A stretch of DNA of 64,000 bases from contig NZ_JNKC01000001.1 in the NCBI RefSeq assembly GCF_000701905.1, positions 1 to 64,000 on the forward strand. The letters are read 5' to 3'. Below are positions 16,169 to 24,920 of this stretch, piece after piece. The stretch is from Proteiniclasticum ruminis DSM 24773 (lineage in GTDB: Bacteria > Bacillota > Clostridia > Clostridiales > Clostridiaceae). A model generated the notes under the pieces. The model searched no databases. It was not told the DNA's origin and saw nothing but the letters and a program-made list of their open reading frames with translations. The translations under genes and the position numbers were made by a program. Numbering within the stretch: the first letter of the stretch is position 1; every line of letters starts with the position of its first letter.

Positions 16169-18684
16169 TTTGCCACCTCCAACTTCAGTTCTGAGGACTC
16201 TCCATTTTCCATGAGCTCTTCATTCATGGTCAGATTATCCAGCATGACCTGACCAATTCTGTTCAGTAATAACACGTTCAGTTTTTCTCTCTGATCCATT
16301 ACAGTCCCCATCCCTTTAGGTTGGGATAATCCTATCCCCACAGAGAAGAATCCGTTTAGCCTCATGTCCAGAACAGACCGGGTCACCATATCATACACCC
16401 CGAGACTGGAACTGGTGCTGGTATCATAAAAGATGCTCTGGAAACGTCTGTACGGAATCTTCATATCTGTCATAAGATCTTCCATTCTCCTGCCAATCTT
16501 ATAGGAAGGTTTTCTTCCGCCTTGGGCAGGAAAGGACACAATATTCAGGGTGTCTGTATCTTCCATGCCAGGGTAGTTCAACTCATAGTAATAGTAGCCG
16601 CCGGAGACAACAAGATCGATTGTCTTCAGCAGTTCCCGATGAAAATACTCCGATCCTTCTTCATTGGTGTTTTTTTTGATCTCATACTGGTTGTCCCAGA
16701 AAACAAAAGAAACTGACTTGGAGAGAGGATTTTCCAGTTCTGCCGTCTGCTTTGCCAGTGTCAGCAGAGCAGATGCTGGAGCTGCGCTTTGGGGCGAAAT
16801 ATCCCCAGTTTCATAAACACCATCATAGGATCCTCCAATGACGATGGTCTCTCCTGGCTTCTCCTTCGAAAATCCTGATCCCGGCAAAAACCCTTGAATG
16901 ATTCTGCCATTATGTCTAGGAAGTTCGGGATAGGAAAATGTGATTTCAGCCTCCGCAATCCCTTCATAAAGATCTTCTCTCATTTCATCAAAAGGGATAA
17001 TGGTTGTAGTTTTATGAAGATAAGCATTCGAAACTGAACTGTACTCATCTAAGAGCATAAACTGCACCATAAACTCTCTCTTTTCTGCTTCTCCAAAGGT
17101 ATTTTTACCCCTCATTTTTTCCACGCTGAAAGGAGACCCTGTAGAGGAGAGCAGCTCTCTTATATAGTGCTCTGTGATGGGAAAAACACTCTTCTCAGAG
17201 GATACCTTCCCTAGATTCTCTTCAGTCGTAGCAGTGCCTGCATAATAAAACTCCCCTTCTGCTGCTCCTAAAAGCTCCTCTCTCGCTATGGTAAATAGGG
17301 TGAAATCCTCATGGAGTCTGTAAGTTTTACGCGTCCCATTCTCAAAAGACAATGTGATGGTTCCCTGCTGCACAGTCATTGGAGCCATCACCTTCAATGA
17401 TTCAGGCGAAGGTTCCCCATCATAAAAAGGGATTTCAGTCACTTCTGTTTGATAACCGAGACTGTTCAGTTCAGATAGAATATACTCACCCGCCTGGTAT
17501 CCCCCTTCCGTTCCACTGGCTCTTCCCTTATATTTCACATCCGAAAGAGCATCCAGATGATTCAATGCTCCATCGATGTCATAATCAACGATACTTTGAT
17601 ATCTGGGCATAAAGAGGTAAAGGAGGATAAACGCAAAGACACCAGCTTTAAGTAGAACAGGTTTGTAGTATTTTCGGATGTCTCTGATCTGCAAATATAA
17701 AAGCTTAGGAGACAAAGAAGAGATTCCTTTCCGGATTGTACTGATCACCCTAGATGTTCTCTTCTGAAATTCGAGCCGAAGGCCTTCTCCCAGGAGATTG
17801 ATGCCCATGATGGCCACAGCAAAAAACAGCACCGGAAAGAGAGAGACCCACCATACTTCCTCAAAGCGCATCACATCATTGGTGATCCTGGATAGCATTC
17901 CGCCCCATTCCGGTTCAAGACCCATGCGGTAGTTTGCCCGAAAAGCCATGGCCCCAACTTCTCGGGTCGTACCTACAAACACATACAGAACAGCCAGCTG
18001 CGCCACAAGAAATAACCCCATGGCCATTTCCTTGAAAAACTGACTGACACCATGAGGAATCAGATGAGGCAGCACATTCTGAAAGATAATCTGTGTTTTC
18101 GTTTTTCCAATTGCCAGCTCGCCTTCAATAAAATCTTCAGCCATAATTCGTTTGGTCACGTCTTCAATAATACCTGCTAGTTTAGACCATCCCACCAGAG
18201 CGAGAACAATGGCAAAGGCTACAATGGACTTTTCCATCTGCATTCTATAGAAATAGTTGAAATTCAGCACAATATAGCTGAAAATAAGCATAGGCACAGC
18301 ACTGAAAAAGGTATTGAAAAATCCTATGATCCGGGATAGAGTTTTCCTGCCCATCCCCGCAAATATACCAATGGGCAATGCAATGATCATACGGAAAAGA
18401 GCGATGAAAAATCCCAGCTGCATGGTATTTCTCGTGCCATACACAAGTCTAGCAAAAATATCCCGGCCAGCATCATCTGTCCCCATGAGGTTGATCGTAT
18501 TGGGCCTCATAGGATTGACAGACAGCTCCTCCACAATCTCTCCATCTTTTTCATATTCAATATATCTCGGCGGTTCTTCATGAATCGGATCGCGATCCGT
18601 GAAAAATTCCGGAAAATAAGACAATGCAAGCAAGACCATGAGAATTACGCTTCCAATTAGAAGAGGAAAATTGACTCTTTTCAT
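16165..18684 (-). CDS. DppC-type permease fused to an inactive M28 peptidase-like domain
   Basis: 839 residues. Residues 1-~305 are a DppC-type permease: first membrane segment 7-25, an extracytoplasmic loop with the NLMGTDDAGRDIFARLVYG motif, five more segments, and an EAA-like loop near 187-205. A basic cytoplasmic linker follows, then a seventh membrane segment (~344-360), which puts the C-terminal 480 residues outside. That part resembles M28 aminopeptidases (KGRASGTEGGYQAGEYI near 387-402; IVIGGSYDG near 614-622) but every catalytic site is altered: the usual H of GGHYD is S, the DDNASG segment is QSAAPASA, and the EE pair is QY (WDNQY, ~663-667). So it is a pseudopeptidase. First gene of the operon; no solute-binding protein gene is present, which invites the idea that the domain binds substrate. 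Confidence 0.85.
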   Translation of the reverse strand: MKRVNFPLLIGSVILMVLLALSYFPEFFTDRDPIHEEPPRYIEYEKDGEIVEELSVNPMRPNTINLMGTDDAGRDIFARLVYGTRNTMQLGFFIALFRMIIALPIGIFAGMGRKTLSRIIGFFNTFFSAVPMLIFSYIVLNFNYFYRMQMEKSIVAFAIVLALVGWSKLAGIIEDVTKRIMAEDFIEGELAIGKTKTQIIFQNVLPHLIPHGVSQFFKEMAMGLFLVAQLAVLYVFVGTTREVGAMAFRANYRMGLEPEWGGMLSRITNDVMRFEEVWWVSLFPVLFFAVAIMGINLLGEGLRLEFQKRTSRVISTIRKGISSLSPKLLYLQIRDIRKYYKPVLLKAGVFAFILLYLFMPRYQSIVDYDIDGALNHLDALSDVKYKGRASGTEGGYQAGEYILSELNSLGYQTEVTEIPFYDGEPSPESLKVMAPMTVQQGTITLSFENGTRKTYRLHEDFTLFTIAREELLGAAEGEFYYAGTATTEENLGKVSSEKSVFPITEHYIRELLSSTGSPFSVEKMRGKNTFGEAEKREFMVQFMLLDEYSSVSNAYLHKTTTIIPFDEMREDLYEGIAEAEITFSYPELPRHNGRIIQGFLPGSGFSKEKPGETIVIGGSYDGVYETGDISPQSAAPASALLTLAKQTAELENPLSKSVSFVFWDNQYEIKKNTNEEGSEYFHRELLKTIDLVVSGGYYYYELNYPGMEDTDTLNIVSFPAQGGRKPSYKIGRRMEDLMTDMKIPYRRFQSIFYDTSTSSSLGVYDMVTRSVLDMRLNGFFSVGIGLSQPKGMGTVMDQREKLNVLLLNRIGQVMLDNLTMNEELMENGESSELKLEVAK

Positions 18685-18741
18685 TTATGCCTCCGGTATA
18701 CAAAAGTATATGTTTTTATAGCTACTTATAATTTTAGAATC

Positions 18742-18750
18742 AGTATACCA
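18742..18750 (-). promoter_or_regulatory. Extended -10 promoter of the peptide-type ABC operon
   Basis: TGGTATACT (TG-n-TATACT) on the minus strand, about 58 bp upstream of the fused permease start. Confidence 0.4.
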
Positions 18751-18891
18751 TAGGCTACACATCTATATAAGGGGAAAAAGCACAAATTGAGCTGAATGAA
18801 TACAGATTTCATCAAATTCACCCAAAGAAGTTTGCCATTCTGAAATTATTTAGCAATCATAACCCTTAAAACCATAAAAGGAGAATACAGA

Positions 18892-20496
18892 ATGAAACTG
18901 CTCATTAAGAACGGTAAAATATATCAGGAGCGAGATACCTTTACAAACGCCCTCTTCATCGAAAATGGATTGATTACTGCAACTGGAAGAGAAGCCTTAG
19001 TCCATGAGCATGCTCTTAGACGTGAAGAAATCCTGGACGTTCAGGATAAAACCGTCGTCCCAGGCTTCAACGATGCTCACATGCACTTCTATCAAGCAGG
19101 CCTAGCACTGGAGACTGTTCAGCTCCACGGCGTGTCCTCCATTGAGGAACTGATTTCAAGAGGGAGAGCATATCTTCTTGACAGACCTGATTTTCAAGGC
19201 ACTTTAAGAGGCCGCGGGTTTCATCAGGACCTGTTCAAGGAAAAAAGACTTCCGACGAAAAAAGATCTGGACCGGATCAGCACTGAGTTTCCCATTGTAT
19301 TTACCAGAACCTGCTCCCATTTAGCAGTAGTGAACAGCAGGGCCCTCTCGTTTCTTGAAGAAAACAATCTCCTGCATCCAGTAGAGGGTGGGTCCATTAT
19401 GCTTGGTACAGACGGACAGCCTAACGGAATATTTCAAGAAAACGCCATTTCTCTATTGGATCATCTCTATGAGGAACCTACCGTGGAGACGGTACTGCGC
19501 ACTTTGAAAAACGCAGCCCACATTGCCCACAGTTATGGCCTGACTTCATTGCAGGTCAATGATATCTGGGGTGACAGCAAAGAATCTGAAATCATTGAAA
19601 AAGCGTATATGGAATTTTCCAAAGAAAGAGCTTTGCGGATTTATCATCAGATTTACATAAAAAGTCCTGAGGATTTCATGAGACGAATCCATGATGGATT
19701 CAAAAAAACAGATTCTCCTTACAACCGCTATGGAGCCCTTAAACTTTTTGCAGATGGTTCTCTTGGCGCACGAACCGCATTTCTTCGTGAGCCCTATGTA
19801 GATGACCCTTCGACCCAAGGTATGATGACCTTACCAAAGGATATTCTGCTTGAGTTTCTTCAGTTATGCGAGAAGAATAAGATCCAGGCGGTGATCCACG
19901 TCATAGGTGATGGTGCACTTGAGATGGTGCTCAGCTGTTTCGAAAAAACTGCAGCTCCGGGGAATCCGCTGAGACACGGACTGATCCATGTGCAAATAAC
20001 GGACGAGGCTCTTCTAAAGAAGATTCAATCCCTCCAACTCTGTGTATATGCACAGCCCATATTCCTCCATAGTGATCATAGGACAGTGGCGCTTCGCGTA
20101 GGAAAGAATCTTGCAGATACTTCCTATGCCTTTGGCACCATGGAAAAACTGAACATCAAAGTCGCTTACAGTTCAGATGCGCCCATTGAAAGGTTCCATG
20201 TGATGGAAAATCTATACTGTGCAGTCACACGGAAAGATCTGTATGGCAATCCTCCGGAAGGATTCAACAAGAGCGAAGCTGTTGACCGCTGTCAAGCTTT
20301 AGACAACATTACAGTCTCAAGTGCCTTTATGAGTTCTGAAGAAGCAAAAAAAGGAAGACTGAAGGAAGGCTATGTGGCAGATCTTGTGGTACTTGAAGAT
20401 CCATATTTCGATGTACCTGATGAAAAAATAAAGGATGTACGAGTTTTCATAACCATGGTGGATGGCACAGTGGTCTATTCAAAAGAGTCCCATTAA
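18892..20496 (+). CDS. YtcJ-like amidohydrolase (amidohydrolase 3 family)
   Basis: 534 residues, usual length for the family. An N-terminal composite beta-sandwich precedes the metal motif GFNDAHMHF (near residue 60); later metal ligands are seen at HVIGDGA and H in HGLIHVQI, and the catalytic aspartate in SDAPIE. The C-terminus returns to the beta-sandwich (ADLVVLEDPYF…VVYSKE). These enzymes hydrolyse amides or carbamates, with substrate unknown in most cases. Ribosome site AAAAGGAG precedes ATG 18892. It is divergent from the ABC operon and could act on what that system imports, which is only an inference from position. Confidence 0.88.
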   Translation: MKLLIKNGKIYQERDTFTNALFIENGLITATGREALVHEHALRREEILDVQDKTVVPGFNDAHMHFYQAGLALETVQLHGVSSIEELISRGRAYLLDRPDFQGTLRGRGFHQDLFKEKRLPTKKDLDRISTEFPIVFTRTCSHLAVVNSRALSFLEENNLLHPVEGGSIMLGTDGQPNGIFQENAISLLDHLYEEPTVETVLRTLKNAAHIAHSYGLTSLQVNDIWGDSKESEIIEKAYMEFSKERALRIYHQIYIKSPEDFMRRIHDGFKKTDSPYNRYGALKLFADGSLGARTAFLREPYVDDPSTQGMMTLPKDILLEFLQLCEKNKIQAVIHVIGDGALEMVLSCFEKTAAPGNPLRHGLIHVQITDEALLKKIQSLQLCVYAQPIFLHSDHRTVALRVGKNLADTSYAFGTMEKLNIKVAYSSDAPIERFHVMENLYCAVTRKDLYGNPPEGFNKSEAVDRCQALDNITVSSAFMSSEEAKKGRLKEGYVADLVVLEDPYFDVPDEKIKDVRVFITMVDGTVVYSKESH

Positions 20497-20537
20497 AAGA
20501 AGCAAGCATATTATATTGATATGCTTGCTTCTTTATT
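20496..20537. terminator. Bidirectional terminator
   Basis: Stem AAAGAAGCAAGCATA / TATGCTTGCTTCTTT between the convergent amidohydrolase and WYL-regulator genes. Confidence 0.85.
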
Positions 20538-20544
20538 TGGTTCT

Positions 20545-21486
20545 TTAATACTGCTTCAAAATATTTTCCAGAAAACCTATGAACTGTTCCTTTACCTCTT
20601 GGGGAGATTGGATCTTTACCTTTTCCCCATACTGAGCAATCCAAGAAAAAAATGTGCTGCTGATTTTCACCTGACAGGACACAGCAAAATGATCGGAATC
20701 AAGTGCCCTGAGTGAAATACCGGCACCAAATCTGTCCAGTACCTGATTGACAAGTTCTTTGTGGAAAGTGAGTTCTACCCTTTCATCCTCTCCACCGAAC
20801 ATACTGAAGGTTTTTTTAGCATACTCCGCCACATCAAAACTCTGACCTTCACAAAGAGCCTCTCGTGGCTCGTCAACAATTTCCACCTGATTCATCCTGT
20901 CCACACGATAGTGCACAAAATTATTGTACTTCTCATAATAAGCAATGAGATAATAGTTCTCATCATCCCAAAGCAGGGAGTATGGACTGATATAATAAAA
21001 ATTACCCTCTTTTCGGAAAGACTTCTCTTTCTCCACGGTATAGTCAAAATATTGAAAACGAACCTTTTTCTTCTGAGCGATGGCTTCATGAAGTGTATCC
21101 ACACTATAATAAATTTGCTCATTAATGGATTTAGGTCTGTTTGCAACAAAAACCTGTCTCTGTAGAGACAATCCTTCATGTTTGCTTGCCAGCTTTTTCA
21201 GTTTTTCAATGAGTTCATTGCTCTTTTTTGTTGTTAGAAATCTAGCACTTTGTATGGCATCCACCAGAAGCTTGAGTTCTGCAAGTTCAAAGTCTCTTGT
21301 ACCCACGTAATACTTCGTATGTTTGTCTTTCACCTTCTGAATATCGAGACCATAACTGCTTAGTGTTTCCAAATCTGAATATATGGATTTTCTCTCAGAG
21401 GTTATGCCATACCGCTCCAGCTCAGTGATCAGCTCCTGAACACCAAGACAGTGCTTTTCATCTGTTTCCTCCAGCAGGATTTTCAT
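20545..21486 (-). CDS. WYL-domain transcriptional regulator, 5' end disrupted by a duplication
   Basis: 313 residues from ATG 21486. N-terminal winged helix (…LITELERYGITSERKSIYSDLETLSSYG), central WYL domain (IHE AIAQKKKVRFQYFDY…FYYISPYSLLWDDENYYLIAYYEKY) and C-terminal WCX-like extension. Family members begin about 13 residues earlier with a QKLKILYL-type helix; exactly that is found upstream from ATG 21550 but is out of frame because a 25-bp unit is tandemly duplicated (21455-21504). The duplication also places GGAGG 6 nt before ATG 21486, so a shortened protein may still be made. WYL domains sense ligands or nucleic acids; target genes are unknown. Confidence 0.85.
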   Translation of the reverse strand: MKILLEETDEKHCLGVQELITELERYGITSERKSIYSDLETLSSYGLDIQKVKDKHTKYYVGTRDFELAELKLLVDAIQSARFLTTKKSNELIEKLKKLASKHEGLSLQRQVFVANRPKSINEQIYYSVDTLHEAIAQKKKVRFQYFDYTVEKEKSFRKEGNFYYISPYSLLWDDENYYLIAYYEKYNNFVHYRVDRMNQVEIVDEPREALCEGQSFDVAEYAKKTFSMFGGEDERVELTFHKELVNQVLDRFGAGISLRALDSDHFAVSCQVKISSTFFSWIAQYGEKVKIQSPQEVKEQFIGFLENILKQY

Positions 21487-21504
21487 CTGTTTCCTCCAGC
21501 AGGA
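21455..21504. repeat. 25-bp perfect tandem duplication inside the WYL regulator gene
   Basis: The unit from 21455 to 21479 is repeated exactly at 21480-21504, followed by a further 8-bp partial copy. 25 is not a multiple of three, so one copy fewer would fuse the upstream codons (ATG 21550) to the main frame. Confidence 0.95.
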
Positions 21505-21658
21505 TTTTCATCAAATACAGTATTTTAAGTTTCTGACTTCCCTGGCTCATTTTGTTCCCCCATTCAAAATAATATCCGTATCTTCTTATATTCTACCACT
21601 ATTTCTCCTGTTTCTCATTGGTTCTATTGGATTCCTGAAAATGAGTTCAACAGAAAAT

Positions 21659-21697
21659 AAAAAATGCTTTCCCAGACAATGCTGGAAAAGCATTTTT
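21659..21697 (-). terminator. Terminator of the zinc-ribbon/ABC/GTPase operon
   Basis: Stem AAAAATGCTTT.CCAG / CTGG.AAAGCATTTTT, 10 bp beyond the stop of the zinc-ribbon gene. Confidence 0.8.
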
Positions 21698-21706
21698 GAA
21701 CTTCTT

Positions 21707-21952
21707 TTAATAACCAATCCCTGCAGGCATTACGTTTGCAGCATCAAAAGCATGACATGGTGTTACACCATATACCATGCCGCAATGTGGACATTGATCC
21801 TCAAAAGTTTCCATCTCAAATTCCTTACCGCACTCCACACATGAAATCTGAAGCGCCATCGGAATCATCTGCTCAGCAAATCCCATGAACCTCACTTTTG
21901 CTACAACCTCTGCTCCATTTGCAAATGAGCCATTACATCCATCATGCATCAT
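21707..21952 (-). CDS. Small zinc-ribbon protein
   Basis: About 81 residues with two CxxC pairs (CVECGK and CPHCGM, about 13 residues apart) that form a rubredoxin-like or zinc-ribbon knuckle, plus an extra C at CHAFD and one in the N-terminal MHDGCNG. Almost no further fold can be assigned. Fourth gene of an operon with a binding-protein homologue, a G3E-like GTPase and an ABC ATPase, just 2 bp after the ATPase stop. AGGAG lies 10 nt before ATG 21952; ATG 21949 is an equal option. Role unknown; a metal- or redox-binding partner is plausible. Confidence 0.7.
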   Translation of the reverse strand: MMHDGCNGSFANGAEVVAKVRFMGFAEQMIPMALQISCVECGKEFEMETFEDQCPHCGMVYGVTPCHAFDAANVMPAGIGY

Positions 21953-21954
21953 TT

Positions 21955-22971
21955 CTATATCTCTCCTTCTTTATATATTTTTGTTAGTGTTTCGCCATTT
22001 CTCAGTCGGTTCCGCATCTCCTGTATCACCCGATCCATTTGATCCAGTTCTACCAACAAACTCTTTTCTTCGTTATTTGTCTCAATAATCTGATGGATTC
22101 CTCCATTCTTTATGACGACCCTTTTATCTGCCATCAGCGCAAGACTGGGATCATGGGTTGCCATGAGAACAATCTTCTCTTCACTGACCAGAAGCTTCAG
22201 CGCTTTTTTTCTGTCAATCCCAGCATTTTCTATCTCATCAATGAGAACAATTGGTGATTTGCTTAATATCGCTGTATCCGCTATCATCAGTGCTCTGGAC
22301 TGTCCTCCGCTTAAGCCCGTAACAGGAGTGCTGAGCTGAAATTTCTCTCCTGCCAGTTCATTGGCGGCATTCAGTATTTTTAAAATCATCTCTTCCACAT
22401 TCTCTACCATCCTGCTTTCAGCATGAAGGGTCAGAAATTCCTCCACCGTAAGGTCCATGACAAAATTCATATTCTGCGACAGCTGAGCCACTCTCTTGTT
22501 GCTGGTGCTGAACCGCTTAGATGGATCAAGAAGTTCCCCGTTGATCTGCACACTGCGTCCTGTGGGCGTATCTTTGTTCGCTGCCCACTCTATATCTGCC
22601 AGCAGTCTGCTTTTCCCTGAGCCCGTGGGTCCAACAATAGAAACAATCTCACTTTTTTCTATTGTTAACCTTTCGAAGTTCTCTTTTTCTCCAAGCTTAT
22701 TGAATCCAGGCAGAATGGTGATGCTGTTTACTTCGTTTTCATTCAAACCTAAAAAAACACTCATCTGATCAATATATTGAGTAAGGTCTTCTATTAACTT
22801 CTCTGGGCTCATAGCCCATTCTTCCAGCTCAGCTTCAGGGATTCTCTCTAAGAATTCCGAAAATGAACTGTCTTCAAACCCTCTCACCGAGAGCTTATTC
22901 ACCTCAAAATAGCTGGATGCAAACGGATACTTTTCCAAGAGATCCGATATGCGCATTTCTTCATATCTCAT
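21955..22971 (-). CDS. Soluble ABC ATPase without a permease partner
   Basis: 338 residues from ATG 22971 (GAGGGA upstream). The first ~85 residues (ISDLLEKYPFASSYFEVNKLSV…) look like a DUF1858-type helical domain without its cysteines. The rest is an ABC nucleotide-binding domain: Walker A GPTGSGKSRLLAD, signature LSGGQSRALMIAD, Walker B PIVLIDEIENAG and H-loop MATHDPSLAL. No membrane segment is present and no permease gene is near. Start overlaps the GTPase stop by a few bases. Together with its neighbours it looks like a repurposed ABC module working in the cytoplasm, perhaps in cofactor or metal handling. This role is inference. Confidence 0.8.
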   Translation of the reverse strand: MRYEEMRISDLLEKYPFASSYFEVNKLSVRGFEDSSFSEFLERIPEAELEEWAMSPEKLIEDLTQYIDQMSVFLGLNENEVNSITILPGFNKLGEKENFERLTIEKSEIVSIVGPTGSGKSRLLADIEWAANKDTPTGRSVQINGELLDPSKRFSTSNKRVAQLSQNMNFVMDLTVEEFLTLHAESRMVENVEEMILKILNAANELAGEKFQLSTPVTGLSGGQSRALMIADTAILSKSPIVLIDEIENAGIDRKKALKLLVSEEKIVLMATHDPSLALMADKRVVIKNGGIHQIIETNNEEKSLLVELDQMDRVIQEMRNRLRNGETLTKIYKEGEI

Positions 22972-22972
22972 T

Positions 22973-23677
22973 TTATCCCTCATTTTTATCACCAAATTTC
23001 ATTTTCCGCACATTGCCCAGCTGAAATGCCTCTCCAATTCTAGTCTCTCCAAGACAATAAGAACAAAGTGCCGAAGGCATCGGATACCTCAGATTCATTC
23101 CTTTGACACTGGAAATGCTTCTGTTTTCTTCATAAAGCAGTGTGCTGAGTTCGAAAGCTCCCTGCCCTGTAAGACCGTTCACAAACATAGTCACTGCCTG
23201 AGGATTGACTGAATGGACTCTGGAGGCAAAAACTTCACGTTCTGCTTGAGAAACGATATCTCCTTTTGTGATGACAATAATATCAGCAAGCTTCAGCATA
23301 GGTCCGATTTTTTTCGGTGTATTGATTCCAGAAAGGTTGTCAATGACACAGATAGAAAGCACATCCTTGATATAGGGGGAGCAGCGGTTGCAAAGTCCAG
23401 CACTTTCTGTCACGAGAACAGATAAGTTCTTTTCAACGCCCCATTTCACTGCTTCTTCTATGTTGCTTACAAAATAATGATCAGGACATAAGGATCCGGA
23501 CAAACCTTTCATCACCGGGATTTTAGCCTTTTCATATAAAGCATCGTCATCCGTATACAGGCAGTCGAATTTTACTACCCCCACCGGAAGCTCTCTTCTT
23601 TTCATCGCTTCCAGCGTTTTGATGATCACAGATGTTTTCCCTGAAGAGGGTGGTCCTGAAAAAGTTATCAGATTCAT
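22973..23677 (-). CDS. G3E-like P-loop GTPase (HypB/UreG/CobW relative)
   Basis: 234 residues. P-loop GPPSSGKTS at the N-terminus, a VTESAGLCNRC segment corresponding to the ES(T/A)G motif of G3E GTPases, and ITKGD as the probable guanine-specificity motif (NKxD variant). Two CxxC motifs (CNRC near residue 97, CSYC near residue 211) could bind metal. G3E proteins deliver or insert nickel, cobalt or cobalamin cofactors, or act as metallochaperones. Start overlaps the stop of the preceding gene by ATGA, so it is translationally coupled to the binding-protein homologue. The client is unknown. Confidence 0.78.
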   Translation of the reverse strand: MNLITFSGPPSSGKTSVIIKTLEAMKRRELPVGVVKFDCLYTDDDALYEKAKIPVMKGLSGSLCPDHYFVSNIEEAVKWGVEKNLSVLVTESAGLCNRCSPYIKDVLSICVIDNLSGINTPKKIGPMLKLADIIVITKGDIVSQAEREVFASRVHSVNPQAVTMFVNGLTGQGAFELSTLLYEENRSISSVKGMNLRYPMPSALCSYCLGETRIGEAFQLGNVRKMKFGDKNEG

Positions 23678-24879
23678 TCTACTTCACCTCTCATTGCTCT
23701 ATGAAAGATTTCTTCACATCTTCTTATAAGAAGTGTCAGATCATATTTTTCAATGAACTCCCATCCGATCCATTGATATCTGTTCTCTTCAGAAATCCGA
23801 TTATCCACTTCTGGATTCACACTTGGAAACCGTCCATTATGGGAAAGCAGTTCTCCCACTTCTTTCGAAAGAAGGTAATCCACAATGGGCTGAAGTTCCT
23901 TTTTTCTCTCTTTTTTGGTGAGCAGAAAAATGGGACTGATGATGGCTCCATCCTCTGGCCAAACCGCCACCATAGGTCCTCCATCTTTTACCATTTTGGT
24001 AAAAAAATACGGCATTATGGTCACAGAGGGTCTTTCCATAAGCTTCATGTGGGATTTAACCATTTCAGCCGGGTGCATGCTCTTTTGCATATTTCTCCCC
24101 AATTGAGCGATACCCGCTTCGCCATGACTTTTATAGATGTTCAGAAGAATTGCATTAAAAAGATCAAAATCGCTCACCGGAAGACTGATACTGTTTTTAA
24201 ATTCGTCTGATAAGATATCATCCCAGCTTCTCGGCACTTTTCTGTTCCCCAGCTCTTTTGTATTCACCAGAAAAACTGCTGGCACAACGCCAATCATCGA
24301 ATACTGCTTGCGGGGGTCTTTCAGCCTGATGTCTTCCTGATCAAAATCTCTATGAAGATGGCTGAATGATGTAAGATCTTCAAAGAAATTCTCTTCTCTG
24401 AATCTGCCAAACCTGCTTTTATCAAAAAACATATCAAATCCAGCCGAAATGAACAGATCAGGAAGATCCTCGCCAGACTTGTTCTCAAGACTTTCTGAAA
24501 GCCAACCGATTCCCATGGAAGCAGCTTTCAGATCATATTCCAGGTGGAATGGAAACTCTCTTTCACTCAGCCACTCCTCAAAACTCTCCAATAATGGAAC
24601 TCGTACTGGACATGGCAATACGCCAGCCATTTTTACCTTCATGCTATGATTCTGTTCTTCTTCTATCCCGTGCTCACCCAGCATTTCTGTAAATGCATCC
24701 AGTGAGATCCCTTTGGTCTTTAATGCATCAGAGATTGTAATCACCTTTCCAAACAGCTCTCGTTGCTTCTCATCTCTCAGATTGCTGAACCCCAAAGAAA
24801 CAAGCAACGCAAGCGCTCCTTCTATTTCTTCTGTTACAGAATACAGACTCATACGATGATCAATATATTTTTTCTTCAT
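23674..24879 (-). CDS. Cytoplasmic ABC binding-protein homologue with DUF1858-like N-terminus
   Basis: 401 residues from ATG 24879 (AGGAG 9 nt upstream). Residues ~1-70 (SLYSVTEEIEGALALLVSLGF…GKVITISDALKTKGISLDAF) follow the DUF1858 pattern. The remainder is a type-2 periplasmic-binding-protein fold of the iron/polyamine class (VGVVPAVFLVNTKELG…PRSWDDILSDEFKNSISLP). There is no signal peptide, no lipobox and no membrane segment, so it should stay in the cytoplasm, which is abnormal for this fold. It heads the four-gene operon with GTPase, ABC ATPase and zinc ribbon, and is preceded by an unusual palindromic promoter region. Confidence 0.75.
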   Translation of the reverse strand: MKKKYIDHRMSLYSVTEEIEGALALLVSLGFSNLRDEKQRELFGKVITISDALKTKGISLDAFTEMLGEHGIEEEQNHSMKVKMAGVLPCPVRVPLLESFEEWLSEREFPFHLEYDLKAASMGIGWLSESLENKSGEDLPDLFISAGFDMFFDKSRFGRFREENFFEDLTSFSHLHRDFDQEDIRLKDPRKQYSMIGVVPAVFLVNTKELGNRKVPRSWDDILSDEFKNSISLPVSDFDLFNAILLNIYKSHGEAGIAQLGRNMQKSMHPAEMVKSHMKLMERPSVTIMPYFFTKMVKDGGPMVAVWPEDGAIISPIFLLTKKERKKELQPIVDYLLSKEVGELLSHNGRFPSVNPEVDNRISEENRYQWIGWEFIEKYDLTLLIRRCEEIFHRAMRGEVE

Positions 24880-24920
24880 CTTCACATTCTCCTATACTTT
24901 CTTCATACACAAGAGCAATT

